This document shows positions 16,752-25,969 of a stretch of DNA of 64,000 nt, piece by piece. The translations under genes were made by a program, and so were the position numbers. The notes under the pieces were generated by a model. It saw only the letters and a list, made by a program, of their open reading frames with translations, was not told the origin of the DNA and made no database searches. Numbering within the stretch: position 1 is the stretch's first letter; each line of letters opens with the position of its first letter. The DNA is from an uncultured Erysipelotrichaceae bacterium (lineage in GTDB: Bacteria; Bacillota_I; Bacilli_A; Erysipelotrichales; Erysipelotrichaceae). The stretch lies in NCBI GenBank assembly GCA_945877255.1, contig CAMCRE010000001.1:62001-126000 (forward strand), given 5' to 3'.

Positions 16752-17960
16752 ATGAAAGATATTATAGAAAGATTTATTAGATATGTGAAAATAAATACAC
16801 GATCAGATGCCAATTCAAACACGATACCTTCTACTTATCGCCAAGTGTTGTTCCAACAAATGCTGAAAGATGAATTGGAACAATTAGGGTTTGATGAAGT
16901 GCGTTATTATGAAAAAAACAGTTTTTTAATCGCAAAAATTAAAGGGAATAGCACAAAACCAGCAATTGGATTTATTGCACACGTTGATACTGCTGATTAT
17001 GAAAGTGAAAATGTTAAGCCACAAATTATTGAAAATTATGATGGAAACATAATAACGTTAAATGATGAATATAACTTAGATCCAAATAGTTTTCCAAATC
17101 TAAAAAATTATATTGGAAAAACATTAATTACAACATCAGGTGATACATTGTTGGGGGCAGATGACAAAGCAGGAATTGTGGAGATTATTGAAGCTTGTCG
17201 TTATTTTATAGGGAATACACAAGATAAGTACGGTGATATTTATGTCGCTTTTGGACCAGATGAAGAAATAGGGAAAGGTGCCGATTTATTTGATGTAAAT
17301 GACTTCCCAGTTGAATTTGCCTATACATTAGATGGAAGTGTTTTAGGAGAATTACAATTTGAAAGCTTTAATGCTGCACAAGCTGAAATTACAATTAAAG
17401 GCGTCTCAGTTCATCCAGGTAGTGCAAAAAATAAAATGATTAATGCAAATGTAGTTGCAACACAATTTCATAATGAATTACCATTATTAGAATCTCCAGA
17501 AAACACAGATGAAAAAGATGGTTTTTATATGCTCTATGACATTGAAAGTAATGTAGAATTAGCTAAATTAACGTATATTATTCGTGATCACGATAAAACG
17601 ATATTCAACCATCGCAAAAATATGATGTTTAAAATTGCGGATAAATTGAATAATTTATATCAAGCAAACATTGTTAGTGTTGAGATGATAGATCAATACT
17701 ACAACATGAAAGAAATAATTGAAAAAGATATGCGTTGTGTGGAATTAGCAAAAAAAGCGATGCTCAAACTGGGGGTTCAACCACAAATTAATGCAATACG
17801 TGGTGGGACAGATGGATCTAAAATATCATTTATGGGTATTCCAACGCCAAATATTTTTACAGGTGGCGAGAATTTTCATGGTCGCTATGAATTTATTTGT
17901 GTGGAGCATATGGTGTTAGCAACAAACACAATCATCGAAATTATTAAGGAAAATCAATGA
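16752..17960 (+). CDS. pepT: Peptidase T (tripeptide aminopeptidase)
   Basis: PepT is a cytosolic dizinc aminopeptidase of family M20B that removes the N-terminal residue from tripeptides. The 402-residue protein has the metal-site segment IAHVDTADY, the LGADDKAG motif, PDEEIGKGAD with the catalytic Glu pair, the dimerisation-domain HPGSAKNKM, and the RGGTDGSKIS and FTGGENFHGRYE C-terminal motifs. GGAGG at 16742-16746 sets the start at ATG 16752 rather than the in-frame ATG at 16740 that contains the site. The stop overlaps the next gene (ATGA). Confidence 0.95.
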   Translation: MKDIIERFIRYVKINTRSDANSNTIPSTYRQVLFQQMLKDELEQLGFDEVRYYEKNSFLIAKIKGNSTKPAIGFIAHVDTADYESENVKPQIIENYDGNIITLNDEYNLDPNSFPNLKNYIGKTLITTSGDTLLGADDKAGIVEIIEACRYFIGNTQDKYGDIYVAFGPDEEIGKGADLFDVNDFPVEFAYTLDGSVLGELQFESFNAAQAEITIKGVSVHPGSAKNKMINANVVATQFHNELPLLESPENTDEKDGFYMLYDIESNVELAKLTYIIRDHDKTIFNHRKNMMFKIADKLNNLYQANIVSVEMIDQYYNMKEIIEKDMRCVELAKKAMLKLGVQPQINAIRGGTDGSKISFMGIPTPNIFTGGENFHGRYEFICVEHMVLATNTIIEIIKENQ

Positions 17961-18979
17961 AATTAAAAATTAATAACGTTTTAACTGGATTAAGTATTGG
18001 AATAGTTGTCGCATTAATGCCAAGTGCAGTTTTTATGGAAGTTTTAAAGCTAGTACCAAATACATTTCAATTAAAAGATGAAATTCAATTAATTGTTGTT
18101 GTGGCACAACGTTTAATGAGTGTATGTGTAGGGATATGTATTGCCAAACAATGTCATTATTCAATGATTCAAGCTGCAAGTATGTCGATGGTAATATTTA
18201 TTGGAAGTGGTGCTATTAAATTACAACAAAACACAGTTGTTTTAAATGGAACAGGTGATATTATTAATATGTTTATTATTGGAATATTATGTGTGATTGT
18301 AATTGATATGATAAAAGATTATTTTAAAGCATATACATTACTGTTGTTACCAACAATACTTTGTGTGTTATTTGGTTTGTTAGGTTTAATGATTTTGCCA
18401 TTCACTAAAGAAGTTAGTCGTTTAATAGGTGAATATATTTTGTTTGCGACACAATTTCAACCATTACTAATGTCGATATTAATTTCGATTAGTTTTGCGT
18501 TTTTAATCGTATCACCAATTTCAAGTGTTGCAATCGCAATGGCGATATCAATTAATGGTTTAGCTGGTGGTAGTGCAAGTGTAGGGGCTGCTACGTGTGG
18601 TGTTGTATTAGCTGTATTTGCGATTAAAAGCAATGGTTTTTCGGTTGCATTAGCACATATTATTGCTTCTCCTAAATTACAACTAGCAAATTTTGTGAAG
18701 AAACCTAAAATATTTATTCCAGTATTTTGTGTTGCATTGATTAATGGTGTTTTTGCATATTTATTTAATATTAATGTTAATGCAATTTCAGCTGGTTTTG
18801 GCGTGAGTGGGCTAGTCGGTCCATTACATGTATTGTCGAATGCAAAATTTTCGCTAACGAGCATTTTTATAGTCATAACAACATATTTTATCGTTCCGAT
18901 TAGTGGTGCATTGTTGTTATCGAAAATTTTAATAAATAAAAAAATAATTAATGATGAAGATTTTAAAATACAATATTAG
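17957..18979 (+). CDS. PTS EIIC-like membrane permease
   Basis: A 340-residue integral membrane protein with about nine to ten hydrophobic segments. Composition and motifs such as GLAGGSASVGAATCG and the following LALAHIIASPK-type stretch (VALAHIIASPKLQ) resemble the PTS_EIIC_2 family of phosphotransferase-type permeases, which lack fused EIIA or EIIB parts. The substrate is unknown, and no EIIA or EIIB gene is nearby. It overlaps pepT by ATGA, so the two are co-expressed. An alternative is an unrelated small-solute permease; family placement is moderate. Confidence 0.65.
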   Translation: MKLKINNVLTGLSIGIVVALMPSAVFMEVLKLVPNTFQLKDEIQLIVVVAQRLMSVCVGICIAKQCHYSMIQAASMSMVIFIGSGAIKLQQNTVVLNGTGDIINMFIIGILCVIVIDMIKDYFKAYTLLLLPTILCVLFGLLGLMILPFTKEVSRLIGEYILFATQFQPLLMSILISISFAFLIVSPISSVAIAMAISINGLAGGSASVGAATCGVVLAVFAIKSNGFSVALAHIIASPKLQLANFVKKPKIFIPVFCVALINGVFAYLFNINVNAISAGFGVSGLVGPLHVLSNAKFSLTSIFIVITTYFIVPISGALLLSKILINKKIINDEDFKIQY

Positions 18980-18987
18980 GAGGGAAA

Positions 18988-19131
18988 ATGATTAAGCAAG
19001 TAGTTGCAACAAATGATGTATCTAATAACAAATTATGGTTAATGGTATTAACGATTAGTGGTTTATTGCTAATTAGTTATTTAATCTTTATGTTTGTGAA
19101 AAGATCTAAAAAGAAAGATGATGAAAATTAA
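18988..19131 (+). CDS. 47-residue single-pass membrane peptide
   Basis: A short gene directly after the PTS EIIC-like permease, with a strong AGGAGGG site ending 4 bases before ATG 18988. The product begins MIKQVVATNDVSNNK, continues with one hydrophobic segment (about residues 17-37) and ends with the basic-acidic tail KRSKKKDDEN. The positive charges after the helix predict a cytoplasmic C-terminus. I do not recognise a family. It is the last gene before a terminator, so it probably belongs to the pepT-permease transcript and could be an accessory subunit of the permease. Confidence 0.7.
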   Translation: MIKQVVATNDVSNNKLWLMVLTISGLLLISYLIFMFVKRSKKKDDEN

Positions 19132-19150
19132 GGGCGAAAGCTCTTTTTAT
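19130..19150 (+). terminator. Terminator after the small membrane peptide gene
   Basis: A 6-bp stem AAGGGC/GCTCTT (one G-U pair) with GAAA tetraloop followed by a T-run. It starts within the stop codon of the preceding gene. Confidence 0.7.
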
Positions 19151-19223
19151 TTTAAGATTAAAGTGCGTAAGGGCTTCAAAAAGCAAAAAAATGTTGTATA
19201 ATAAAGTAGAAGGAGTTATAAAT

Positions 19224-20084
19224 ATGCACGTAAATAAAAAATTAAGAGAAATAAAAGCACATGGAACCCGAATGTTGCCGCTCGAAGTATATAAAGATGA
19301 TTGTCGCGTATACGGAGCTATTTATACACATTGGCATAAAGAATATGAAATGATATTAATTACATCAGGAACAGGTAAATTGTGGATTAATAAAAAATCA
19401 TATTCTCTTAAAAAAGGAAATATAATATTAATAGGTAGTGAAGAATTGCATTATATAGAATCTAATAAAAAAGACATTTTAGCATTTGAAAGTATTGTAT
19501 TTAATCAAAGTATAATTAATGAAAAAGATTCAGAAATATTTTATGCCGTTTTAAAAAACGTTATTACTGAGAAAGACGAATTTTATTCCGAAATAAAAAA
19601 ATTAATTTCTGATATTGTGCAAGTGTATTTCAGTGCAGCACAACACTATGCTTTATTAATCAAATCATATATACTACAACTCATTTATTTATCTTTGAAT
19701 GGAAAATATTTAAAAGAAATCGTTAAGAACGAAAAAACGAGTAATGTTGTGATGAAGGAAATATGTGATTATATACAACAAAATTATCAACTAGATTTGA
19801 AAAGTGAAAAATTAGCTGAAATGGCAGGATATAGTAAATTTCATTTCACAAAAATTTTTAAAGAATATACCGGAAAGTCTGTATTGGACTATATTCATCA
19901 TTTGAGAATGGATCGTGCATTAAATTTACTAACAAACACTAATTTAACAGTAGAGGAAGTAGCATTTGATTTAGGATATGAAAGTGTAAGTTATTTTATT
20001 AAACGCTTTAAATCGTTGACAGGGAAATCACCAAGTAAGTATAAAAACGACAACAAAATAAAACAAAATTGCGACAATAAATAA
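19224..20084 (+). CDS. AraC family transcriptional regulator
   Basis: A 286-residue regulator with an N-terminal cupin ligand-binding domain (THWHKEYEMILITSGTGKL, about residues 36-55) and a C-terminal double helix-turn-helix of the AraC/XylS type (about 183-280, with LAEMAGYSKFHFTKIFKEY and VEEVAFDLGYESVSYFIKRF). AAGGAG upstream selects ATG 19224; an earlier in-frame ATG at 19191 is inside the probable promoter (TATAAT 19197-19202). It lies immediately before the maltodextrin operon in the same direction, so it is the likely regulator of that operon in response to a sugar; this is inferred from position. Confidence 0.88.
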   Translation: MHVNKKLREIKAHGTRMLPLEVYKDDCRVYGAIYTHWHKEYEMILITSGTGKLWINKKSYSLKKGNIILIGSEELHYIESNKKDILAFESIVFNQSIINEKDSEIFYAVLKNVITEKDEFYSEIKKLISDIVQVYFSAAQHYALLIKSYILQLIYLSLNGKYLKEIVKNEKTSNVVMKEICDYIQQNYQLDLKSEKLAEMAGYSKFHFTKIFKEYTGKSVLDYIHHLRMDRALNLLTNTNLTVEEVAFDLGYESVSYFIKRFKSLTGKSPSKYKNDNKIKQNCDNK

Positions 20085-20095
20085 CAATTCTAACA

Positions 20096-20124
20096 TTGAA
20101 ACCTCTTACTTGTTTGCGTATAAT
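20096..20124 (+). promoter_or_regulatory. Promoter of the maltodextrin operon
   Basis: -35 TTGAAA (20096-20101), 17-base spacer, -10 TATAAT (20119-20124), with the start codon of the phosphorylase gene 22 bases later. The strong core elements suggest that control is not by a weak -35 alone; an AraC site further upstream was not resolved. Confidence 0.75.
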
Positions 20125-20145
20125 ATAAGTGTATAAGGAGGAGCG

Positions 20146-22404
20146 ATGAAGAAGTTATTAACGCAATTAGCAAAAGAGCAATTTAATAAAGATCTGATTC
20201 AGTGTAATAATGCGGAGCTTTTTGTATTATGTTTAGCACTAACAAAAAGGGAAATTGAAAATAAAAAACGCATTACAGGAAATCGTAAACTATATTATTT
20301 TTCAGCAGAGTTTTTAATTGGTAAGTTATTATCTAATAATTTAATCAATTTAGGATTATATCACGACATTAAAAATGAATTGGCAAGTATTGGAAAAAAT
20401 ATCTCTGATATTGAAGAATTAGAAAACGAGCCATCACTAGGAAATGGTGGATTAGGGCGATTAGCAGCTTGTTTTTTAGATTCGATTGCTACATTAGGAT
20501 TACCTGGTGATGGAATTGGGTTGAATTATCACTTTGGTTTATTTAAGCAACAATTTAATGATCTTAAACAAACAGAAGAAAAAAACGCATGGATCACGCC
20601 ACAAAGCTGGTTAGAAAAAACAACATTTGAATGTGATGTTACTTTTAAAAATCATCAATTAAATGCTTGTTTGTATGACATTTCAGTTGTCGGATATCAA
20701 AATGGTGTGAATAAATTACATTTATTTGATGTTAAAACAATAGATGAATCAATTGCTAAAAGTGCAAGTTCATTTGATAAAACGGCTATTGAAAAAAATT
20801 TAACGTTATATTTATATCCTGATGATTCGGATCGTGAAGGACATTTATTACGCATTTATCAACAATATTTTATGGTGAGTGCAGGTGTGTCGTATATATT
20901 TGATGAAGAAATTAAAAAAGGACATTCATTAAGAAAATTACATGAACATGTAGTCATTCAAATTAATGATACCCATCCTACGATGGTTATTCCTGAATTA
21001 ATTAGAAGATTGCAATTAGAAGGGATTAGCTTTGATGAGGCGATCGATATCGTTACTAAGACATGTGCATACACTAATCATACTATTTTAGCAGAAGCAT
21101 TAGAGAAATGGCCACTAACTTATTTAGAAGAATGTGTGCCACAATTAGTACCTATTATCAATCAGTTAGATGAATTGATCAAACAAAAATTCAGTAATAA
21201 AAAAGTGCATATTATTGATGAATTTAAGCGTGTACACATGGCAAATATTGCAATTCATTTTTCGTTTAGTACGAATGGTGTTGCTAAATTACATACTGAT
21301 ATATTGATTAACGAAGAATTACATGATTTTTATGAAATATATCCAGAAAGATTTAACAATAAAACGAATGGTATTACATTTAGAAGATGGTTGCAGTTTA
21401 CGAATCAACCATTAACAGCGTATTTAGAAAGCAAAATAGGAAATGATTTTTATAAAAATGCAACAGCATTAGAAAAACTATTAGATTATCAAGATGATTC
21501 TGAAACACAAGAAGTTATTTTAGAAATTAAACAACGATCTAAACAACATTTAGTTGATTATATTTTAGAAAAAGAAAATATTTTGCTGCATCGAGACGGT
21601 ATATTTGATATTCAAATTAAAAGATTACACGAGTATAAACGCCAACAAATGAATGCGTTATATGTTATTTATAAATATTTAATGATAAAAAAAGGACATT
21701 ATCCAAAACGTCCAATTAATATTATTTTTGGTGGAAAAGCAGCACCAGCGTATACTATAGCTAAAGATATTATTCATTTATTATTAACGTTAAGTCGATT
21801 GATTGAAAACGATCCTATCGTTAGTCAGCATCTAAAATTAGTAATGGTTGAAAATTATAATGTTACTTATGCAGAAAAACTTATTCCAGCTTGTGATGTC
21901 AGCGAACAAATTTCATTAGCAAGTAAAGAAGCAAGTGGAACAGGTAATATGAAATTTATGCTAAATGGGGCTGTTACATTAGGAACATTAGATGGTGCTA
22001 ATGTGGAAATTAGTGAATTAGTATCATCAGAAAATATATTTATATTTGGTAAATCAAGTCAAGAGGTAATAGAACTTTATGATAAGCATTCGTATCGTTC
22101 ACGAGAATATTACGAAAAACCTGAAATTAAAGAAATCGTTGATTTTATTGTAAGTGATGAATTATTGTCAATTGGAAGTCATGAAAATTTAAGTCGCTTA
22201 CATCATGAATTAATCAACAAAGATTGGTTTATGACGTTATTAGATATAGAAGATTATATTAACACAAAAGAGAAAGTGTTTGAAATGTACGAAGATCGTA
22301 AGAAATGGTCAAAAATGATGATCGTAAATATTGCTAAAGCGGGTATGTTTTCATCTGATCGTACAATTAAACAATACAATGATGAAATATGGAAATTAAA
22401 ATAG
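20146..22404 (+). CDS. malP: Glycogen/maltodextrin phosphorylase
   Basis: The enzyme releases glucose 1-phosphate from alpha-1,4-glucans by phosphorolysis. At 752 residues it is somewhat shorter than E. coli MalP or B. subtilis GlgP (about 800). Visible are the [15 protein letters not shown] active-site segment, DTHPTM, RIHEYKRQ-like RLHEYKRQQ, and the pyridoxal-phosphate region [15 protein letters not shown] with the cofactor lysine. AAGGAGGAG precedes ATG 20146. As first gene of an operon with a maltodextrin ABC transporter and MalQ, it most likely acts on maltodextrins; whether it also uses stored glycogen cannot be told. Confidence 0.94.
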   Translation: MKKLLTQLAKEQFNKDLIQCNNAELFVLCLALTKREIENKKRITGNRKLYYFSAEFLIGKLLSNNLINLGLYHDIKNELASIGKNISDIEELENEPSLGNGGLGRLAACFLDSIATLGLPGDGIGLNYHFGLFKQQFNDLKQTEEKNAWITPQSWLEKTTFECDVTFKNHQLNACLYDISVVGYQNGVNKLHLFDVKTIDESIAKSASSFDKTAIEKNLTLYLYPDDSDREGHLLRIYQQYFMVSAGVSYIFDEEIKKGHSLRKLHEHVVIQINDTHPTMVIPELIRRLQLEGISFDEAIDIVTKTCAYTNHTILAEALEKWPLTYLEECVPQLVPIINQLDELIKQKFSNKKVHIIDEFKRVHMANIAIHFSFSTNGVAKLHTDILINEELHDFYEIYPERFNNKTNGITFRRWLQFTNQPLTAYLESKIGNDFYKNATALEKLLDYQDDSETQEVILEIKQRSKQHLVDYILEKENILLHRDGIFDIQIKRLHEYKRQQMNALYVIYKYLMIKKGHYPKRPINIIFGGKAAPAYTIAKDIIHLLLTLSRLIENDPIVSQHLKLVMVENYNVTYAEKLIPACDVSEQISLASKEASGTGNMKFMLNGAVTLGTLDGANVEISELVSSENIFIFGKSSQEVIELYDKHSYRSREYYEKPEIKEIVDFIVSDELLSIGSHENLSRLHHELINKDWFMTLLDIEDYINTKEKVFEMYEDRKKWSKMMIVNIAKAGMFSSDRTIKQYNDEIWKLK

Positions 22405-22413
22405 GAGGAAATT

Positions 22414-23646
22414 ATGAAAAAAATAAAAAAGTTAGCAGTAGCAGGATTAGCTGCATCATTATTATTAACAGCTTGTGGTCAATCAACGGCTAAAAAAGAC
22501 GTAACATTAAAAGTGTGGGCACCATCAGAAGATCAAACACCAACTGAAAGACATAAACAAGGTTATATTGGTGAAGTATTAGATGCGTTTAAAAAAGAAC
22601 ATCCAGAATGGAATTTAACATTTAAAGTAGAAGTAATGTCAGAATCAGATGCTAAAAAACAATTATTAAAAGATGTTGATACGGCTGCAGATGTATTTAT
22701 GTTTGCGAATGATCAAATTCCTGAAATGGCAAAAGCAAAAGCGATATCTAAATTTGGTGGTAAATATTTAGAAGAAATGAAAGCAAATAACTCAGAATCA
22801 ATGGTTGGTTCAGTTACTTATGAAAATGCAGTATATGGAATACCGTTTACACCAAATACATACTTTATGTTCTACGATAAATCTAAATTTACTGATGATG
22901 AAGTTAAAAATTTAAATAAAATGATGGATAAAAACTTAGGTGCAGGCGTAACTAACTTTGCATATGACATTTCAAATGGTTGGTATTTACCAGCATTCTA
23001 CTTCTCACAAGGTGGAACATTATTCGGAACAAATGGTACGGATGAATCAGCAGGAACTAACTTTGGAAGCTTAGATAAAGTAACATTATATTTATCTAAT
23101 TTAGTTAAAAATCCAAAATTCGCTAAAGAAGAAAAAGGTTCTTCAATTGCGAAGTTTAAAGAAGGAAAATTAGGTGCATATGTAACTGGTTCTTGGGACG
23201 CTGCAGCGATCAAAGAAGCATTAAAAGAAAACTTTGGTGCCACTAAATTGCCAACAGTAACAATTGACGGCAAAGAAGGTCAAATGAAATCATTTGCTGG
23301 AAGTAAAGCAATTGGGGTAAACGCAAAATCTAAAAATCAAGAACAAGCAGTAGCGTTAGCAGCATTTTTAGGTGGTGAAAAAGCACAAGCGTTACACTAT
23401 GAAACACGTGGTATTACACCAACATGGAAAACACTAGCAAATTCTGAAGCGGTTAAAAAAGATGTTGTTGCATTAGCACAAATTTTAGAAATTGCGGAAG
23501 CGAGTGTTACACAACCAATGGTTGCTAAAATGGGTAACTTCTGGGATCCAATGGCTGCTTTAGGAACAAGTATCTTAAGTGGTGAAGTAACTGAAAGCAA
23601 TGCTGCAGAAATTACTAAAAAAGCTGGAGACGCAATTAATAAATAA
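22414..23646 (+). CDS. malE: Maltodextrin-binding lipoprotein of ABC transporter
   Basis: An extracellular solute-binding lipoprotein of 410 residues. The N-terminus is a type II signal peptide: basic MKKIKK, hydrophobic stretch, lipobox LTAC with the lipidated Cys at about residue 21. The mature part shows the maltose-binding family layout (VWAPSEDQ near the start, GKLGAYVTGSWDAAAIK, SFAGSKAIGVNA). It captures maltodextrins and delivers them to MalFG. AGGAGG lies 5 to 10 bases before ATG 22414. Codon use (regular TTA, GCA, GGA; several TTC and AAC) suggests high expression. A stable hairpin follows the gene. Confidence 0.93.
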   Translation: MKKIKKLAVAGLAASLLLTACGQSTAKKDVTLKVWAPSEDQTPTERHKQGYIGEVLDAFKKEHPEWNLTFKVEVMSESDAKKQLLKDVDTAADVFMFANDQIPEMAKAKAISKFGGKYLEEMKANNSESMVGSVTYENAVYGIPFTPNTYFMFYDKSKFTDDEVKNLNKMMDKNLGAGVTNFAYDISNGWYLPAFYFSQGGTLFGTNGTDESAGTNFGSLDKVTLYLSNLVKNPKFAKEEKGSSIAKFKEGKLGAYVTGSWDAAAIKEALKENFGATKLPTVTIDGKEGQMKSFAGSKAIGVNAKSKNQEQAVALAAFLGGEKAQALHYETRGITPTWKTLANSEAVKKDVVALAQILEIAEASVTQPMVAKMGNFWDPMAALGTSILSGEVTESNAAEITKKAGDAINK

Positions 23647-23657
23647 TTAAATCGTTT

Positions 23658-23684
23658 AAAAGTGGAGTGTATTTCTCCACTTTT
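23658..23684 (+). promoter_or_regulatory. Hairpin between malE and malF
   Basis: A perfect 10-bp stem (AAAAGTGGAG/CTCCACTTTT, 7-base loop) in the malE-malF gap. Only a short U stretch in the 3' arm follows, so it may be a partial terminator or an mRNA-stabilising structure that raises binding protein over permease, as known for other binding-protein operons. Confidence 0.7.
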
Positions 23685-23714
23685 CTGGCATGAAAAAATG
23701 AAAAGGAGTGCTAT

Positions 23715-25103
23715 ATGTTTAAGAAGAAAAAAACTTCACAGTTTAATACACCATATACAATACAATCAGCTTTCAAAAAAGGTAATCGTTGGACTAAATT
23801 ATCATTTTTGATTATGGGATTAGGTCATTTTTCTCATAAGCAAATTATTAAAGGATTAATTTTCTTTACGTCGCAGGTGTTGTTTTTAACATACATGTTG
23901 CGTTTTGGATTGTATTCACTATCAATGCTGCCAACGTTAGGAACAGAGTTAACTGGTGAAAAATATGATGCAGTAAAAGGTATTTATATCCAAACGTTTG
24001 GACATAATTCAATGTTGTTATTATTGTATGGTTTAGTAACGATCGGGATGATTATTTCGTTTTTCTTATTGTGGAAAGCGAATGTATGTTCGGCGTATCG
24101 TACGCAAGTGCTATATGAAACAACAGGTAAAGTTTCTACGTTTAAAGATGATTTACGCCGTTACTTTGATCAAGAATTACATAAAACATTATTGTTTTTA
24201 CCTATTTTAAGTATTGTGGTATTTACTGTATTACCATTAATATTTATGATTTCAATGGCGTTTACTAATTTTGATCGCCATCATCAACCGCCTGGTAATT
24301 TATTTACTTGGACGGGTTTTGAAACTTTCAAAGAATTGGTTAGTTTTTCTGGTGAATTAGGAACAACATTCTGGAATATTGCGGGCTGGACAATTGTTTG
24401 GGCGATATTCGCAACATTTTTAAACTATATTTTTGGTATTTTACTAGCGTTATTAATTAATCGCAAAGCAACGAAGTTTAAATCATTTTGGCGTTTAGGT
24501 TTCGTATTATCTGTTGCTGTTCCACAATTTGTAACATTGTTAGTAATTAATGGTTTGTTGCAAGATCAAGGTGCATTGAATATTATTTTACAAAAACTAG
24601 GATTATTAAGTCATGGTACATATTTACCGTTTTTAAGTAATGGAGATTGGGCGAGAGTAACTGTAATTATTGTAAACTTATGGATTGGTATTCCACACAC
24701 GCTATTAATTGTGACTGGGATATTGCAAAACATTCCAAAAGATTTATATGAAGCTGCTTCAATTGATGGTGCAGGACCATTTACTACTTTTATAAAAATT
24801 ACGATGCCACAAGTTTTATTCATTACAGCACCTTATTTATTATTACAATTTATTGGTAATATTAATAACTTTAATGTTATTTTCTTGTTGACAGGTGGCG
24901 GTCCTGCGTCTTTAGAGTACTATAAGGCTACAGCAGGAAAAACTGATTTATTAGTAACGTGGTTATATAAATTAACGATTCAATATAACGACTATAATAT
25001 TGGTGCAACAATCGGTATTTTAGTATTTGTGCTATCAACAATTATGGCATTAGTAATTTATCGTCGAACAGGTGCATATAAAAATGAGGAGGGATTCCAA
25101 TAA
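23715..25103 (+). CDS. malF: Maltodextrin ABC transporter permease MalF
   Basis: Membrane permease of 462 residues. Two to three hydrophobic segments in the first 120 residues form an N-terminal extension typical of MalF; the core permease domain has the EAA loop YEAASIDGAGPFTTFIKITMP (about 349-369), which docks the ATPase. It ends with an ATG-overlapping stop (TAATG) so malG is coupled. AAAGGAG precedes ATG 23715. Together with MalG it forms the channel for maltodextrin; the ATP-binding partner is not in this window. Confidence 0.93.
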   Translation: MFKKKKTSQFNTPYTIQSAFKKGNRWTKLSFLIMGLGHFSHKQIIKGLIFFTSQVLFLTYMLRFGLYSLSMLPTLGTELTGEKYDAVKGIYIQTFGHNSMLLLLYGLVTIGMIISFFLLWKANVCSAYRTQVLYETTGKVSTFKDDLRRYFDQELHKTLLFLPILSIVVFTVLPLIFMISMAFTNFDRHHQPPGNLFTWTGFETFKELVSFSGELGTTFWNIAGWTIVWAIFATFLNYIFGILLALLINRKATKFKSFWRLGFVLSVAVPQFVTLLVINGLLQDQGALNIILQKLGLLSHGTYLPFLSNGDWARVTVIIVNLWIGIPHTLLIVTGILQNIPKDLYEAASIDGAGPFTTFIKITMPQVLFITAPYLLLQFIGNINNFNVIFLLTGGGPASLEYYKATAGKTDLLVTWLYKLTIQYNDYNIGATIGILVFVLSTIMALVIYRRTGAYKNEEGFQ

Positions 25104-25969
25104 TGAAAAATTTTACGTCTGCTAAACTTAAAAAAATTATAAGTAACATATTTTCTCATTCATTTTTATTAATATTAGTATTAATATGGATTGCACCATT
25201 AGTATGGATCTTACTCACAAGTTTTAGAGGAGAACAAGGCTTATATTCAACTGAAATTATTCCTAAAACATTAACGTTAAGCAATTATACACGTTTATTT
25301 ACAGAAACTGAAATTTTTAATTTTGGATTATGGTTCATGAACACATTAATTGTTTCTATTTGTAGTTGTATTATATCTGCGTTTTATACATTGGCAGTGG
25401 CATATGCGATGAGTCGAGCACGTTTTAAAATGCGAAAACCATTTATGAATATGGCACTAATTATGGGGTTATTTCCAGGATTTATGTCAATGATTGCTGT
25501 ATATTACATTTTAAAAGGTGTTGGATTAACTGAAGGTTATTTTATTTTAGTTGCTTTAGTATTAGTATATTCTGGTTCGGCAGGTCTAGGATTTTATATT
25601 GCAAAAGGATATTTCGATACAATTCCACGTGCAATTGATGAAGCCGCAATTATTGATGGAGCTAGTAAGTGGGATGTATTTACTAAAATTACGATTCCGC
25701 TATCTAAACCGATTATTGTTCAGACGGTTATTGCATCTTTTTTAGCACCGTGGGCTGATTTTATATTCGCAAAAGTTATTGCAGGGTCTAATGCACGATA
25801 TTACACTGTTTCGGTAGGATTGTTTGAGATGATATCGCGTGAAAATGTAAACCAATTTTTTACAAGATTTGCGGCTGGTGCCGTACTTGTTTCGATTCCG
25901 ATGGTTATCTTATTTTTATCAATTCAACGTTATTACTCAGAAGGTAATTCAGGGGCGGTCAAAGGATGA
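25103..25969 (+). CDS. malG: Maltodextrin ABC transporter permease MalG
   Basis: The second permease, 288 residues, with six predicted membrane segments and the EAA loop DEAAIIDGASKWDVFTKITIP (about 179-199). A GAGGAGGG ribosome-binding site lies within the end of malF. The stop overlaps the malQ start (ATGA). Its partner is MalF, and both depend on a MalK/MsmK-type ATPase that must be encoded elsewhere. Confidence 0.93.
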   Translation: MKNFTSAKLKKIISNIFSHSFLLILVLIWIAPLVWILLTSFRGEQGLYSTEIIPKTLTLSNYTRLFTETEIFNFGLWFMNTLIVSICSCIISAFYTLAVAYAMSRARFKMRKPFMNMALIMGLFPGFMSMIAVYYILKGVGLTEGYFILVALVLVYSGSAGLGFYIAKGYFDTIPRAIDEAAIIDGASKWDVFTKITIPLSKPIIVQTVIASFLAPWADFIFAKVIAGSNARYYTVSVGLFEMISRENVNQFFTRFAAGAVLVSIPMVILFLSIQRYYSEGNSGAVKG

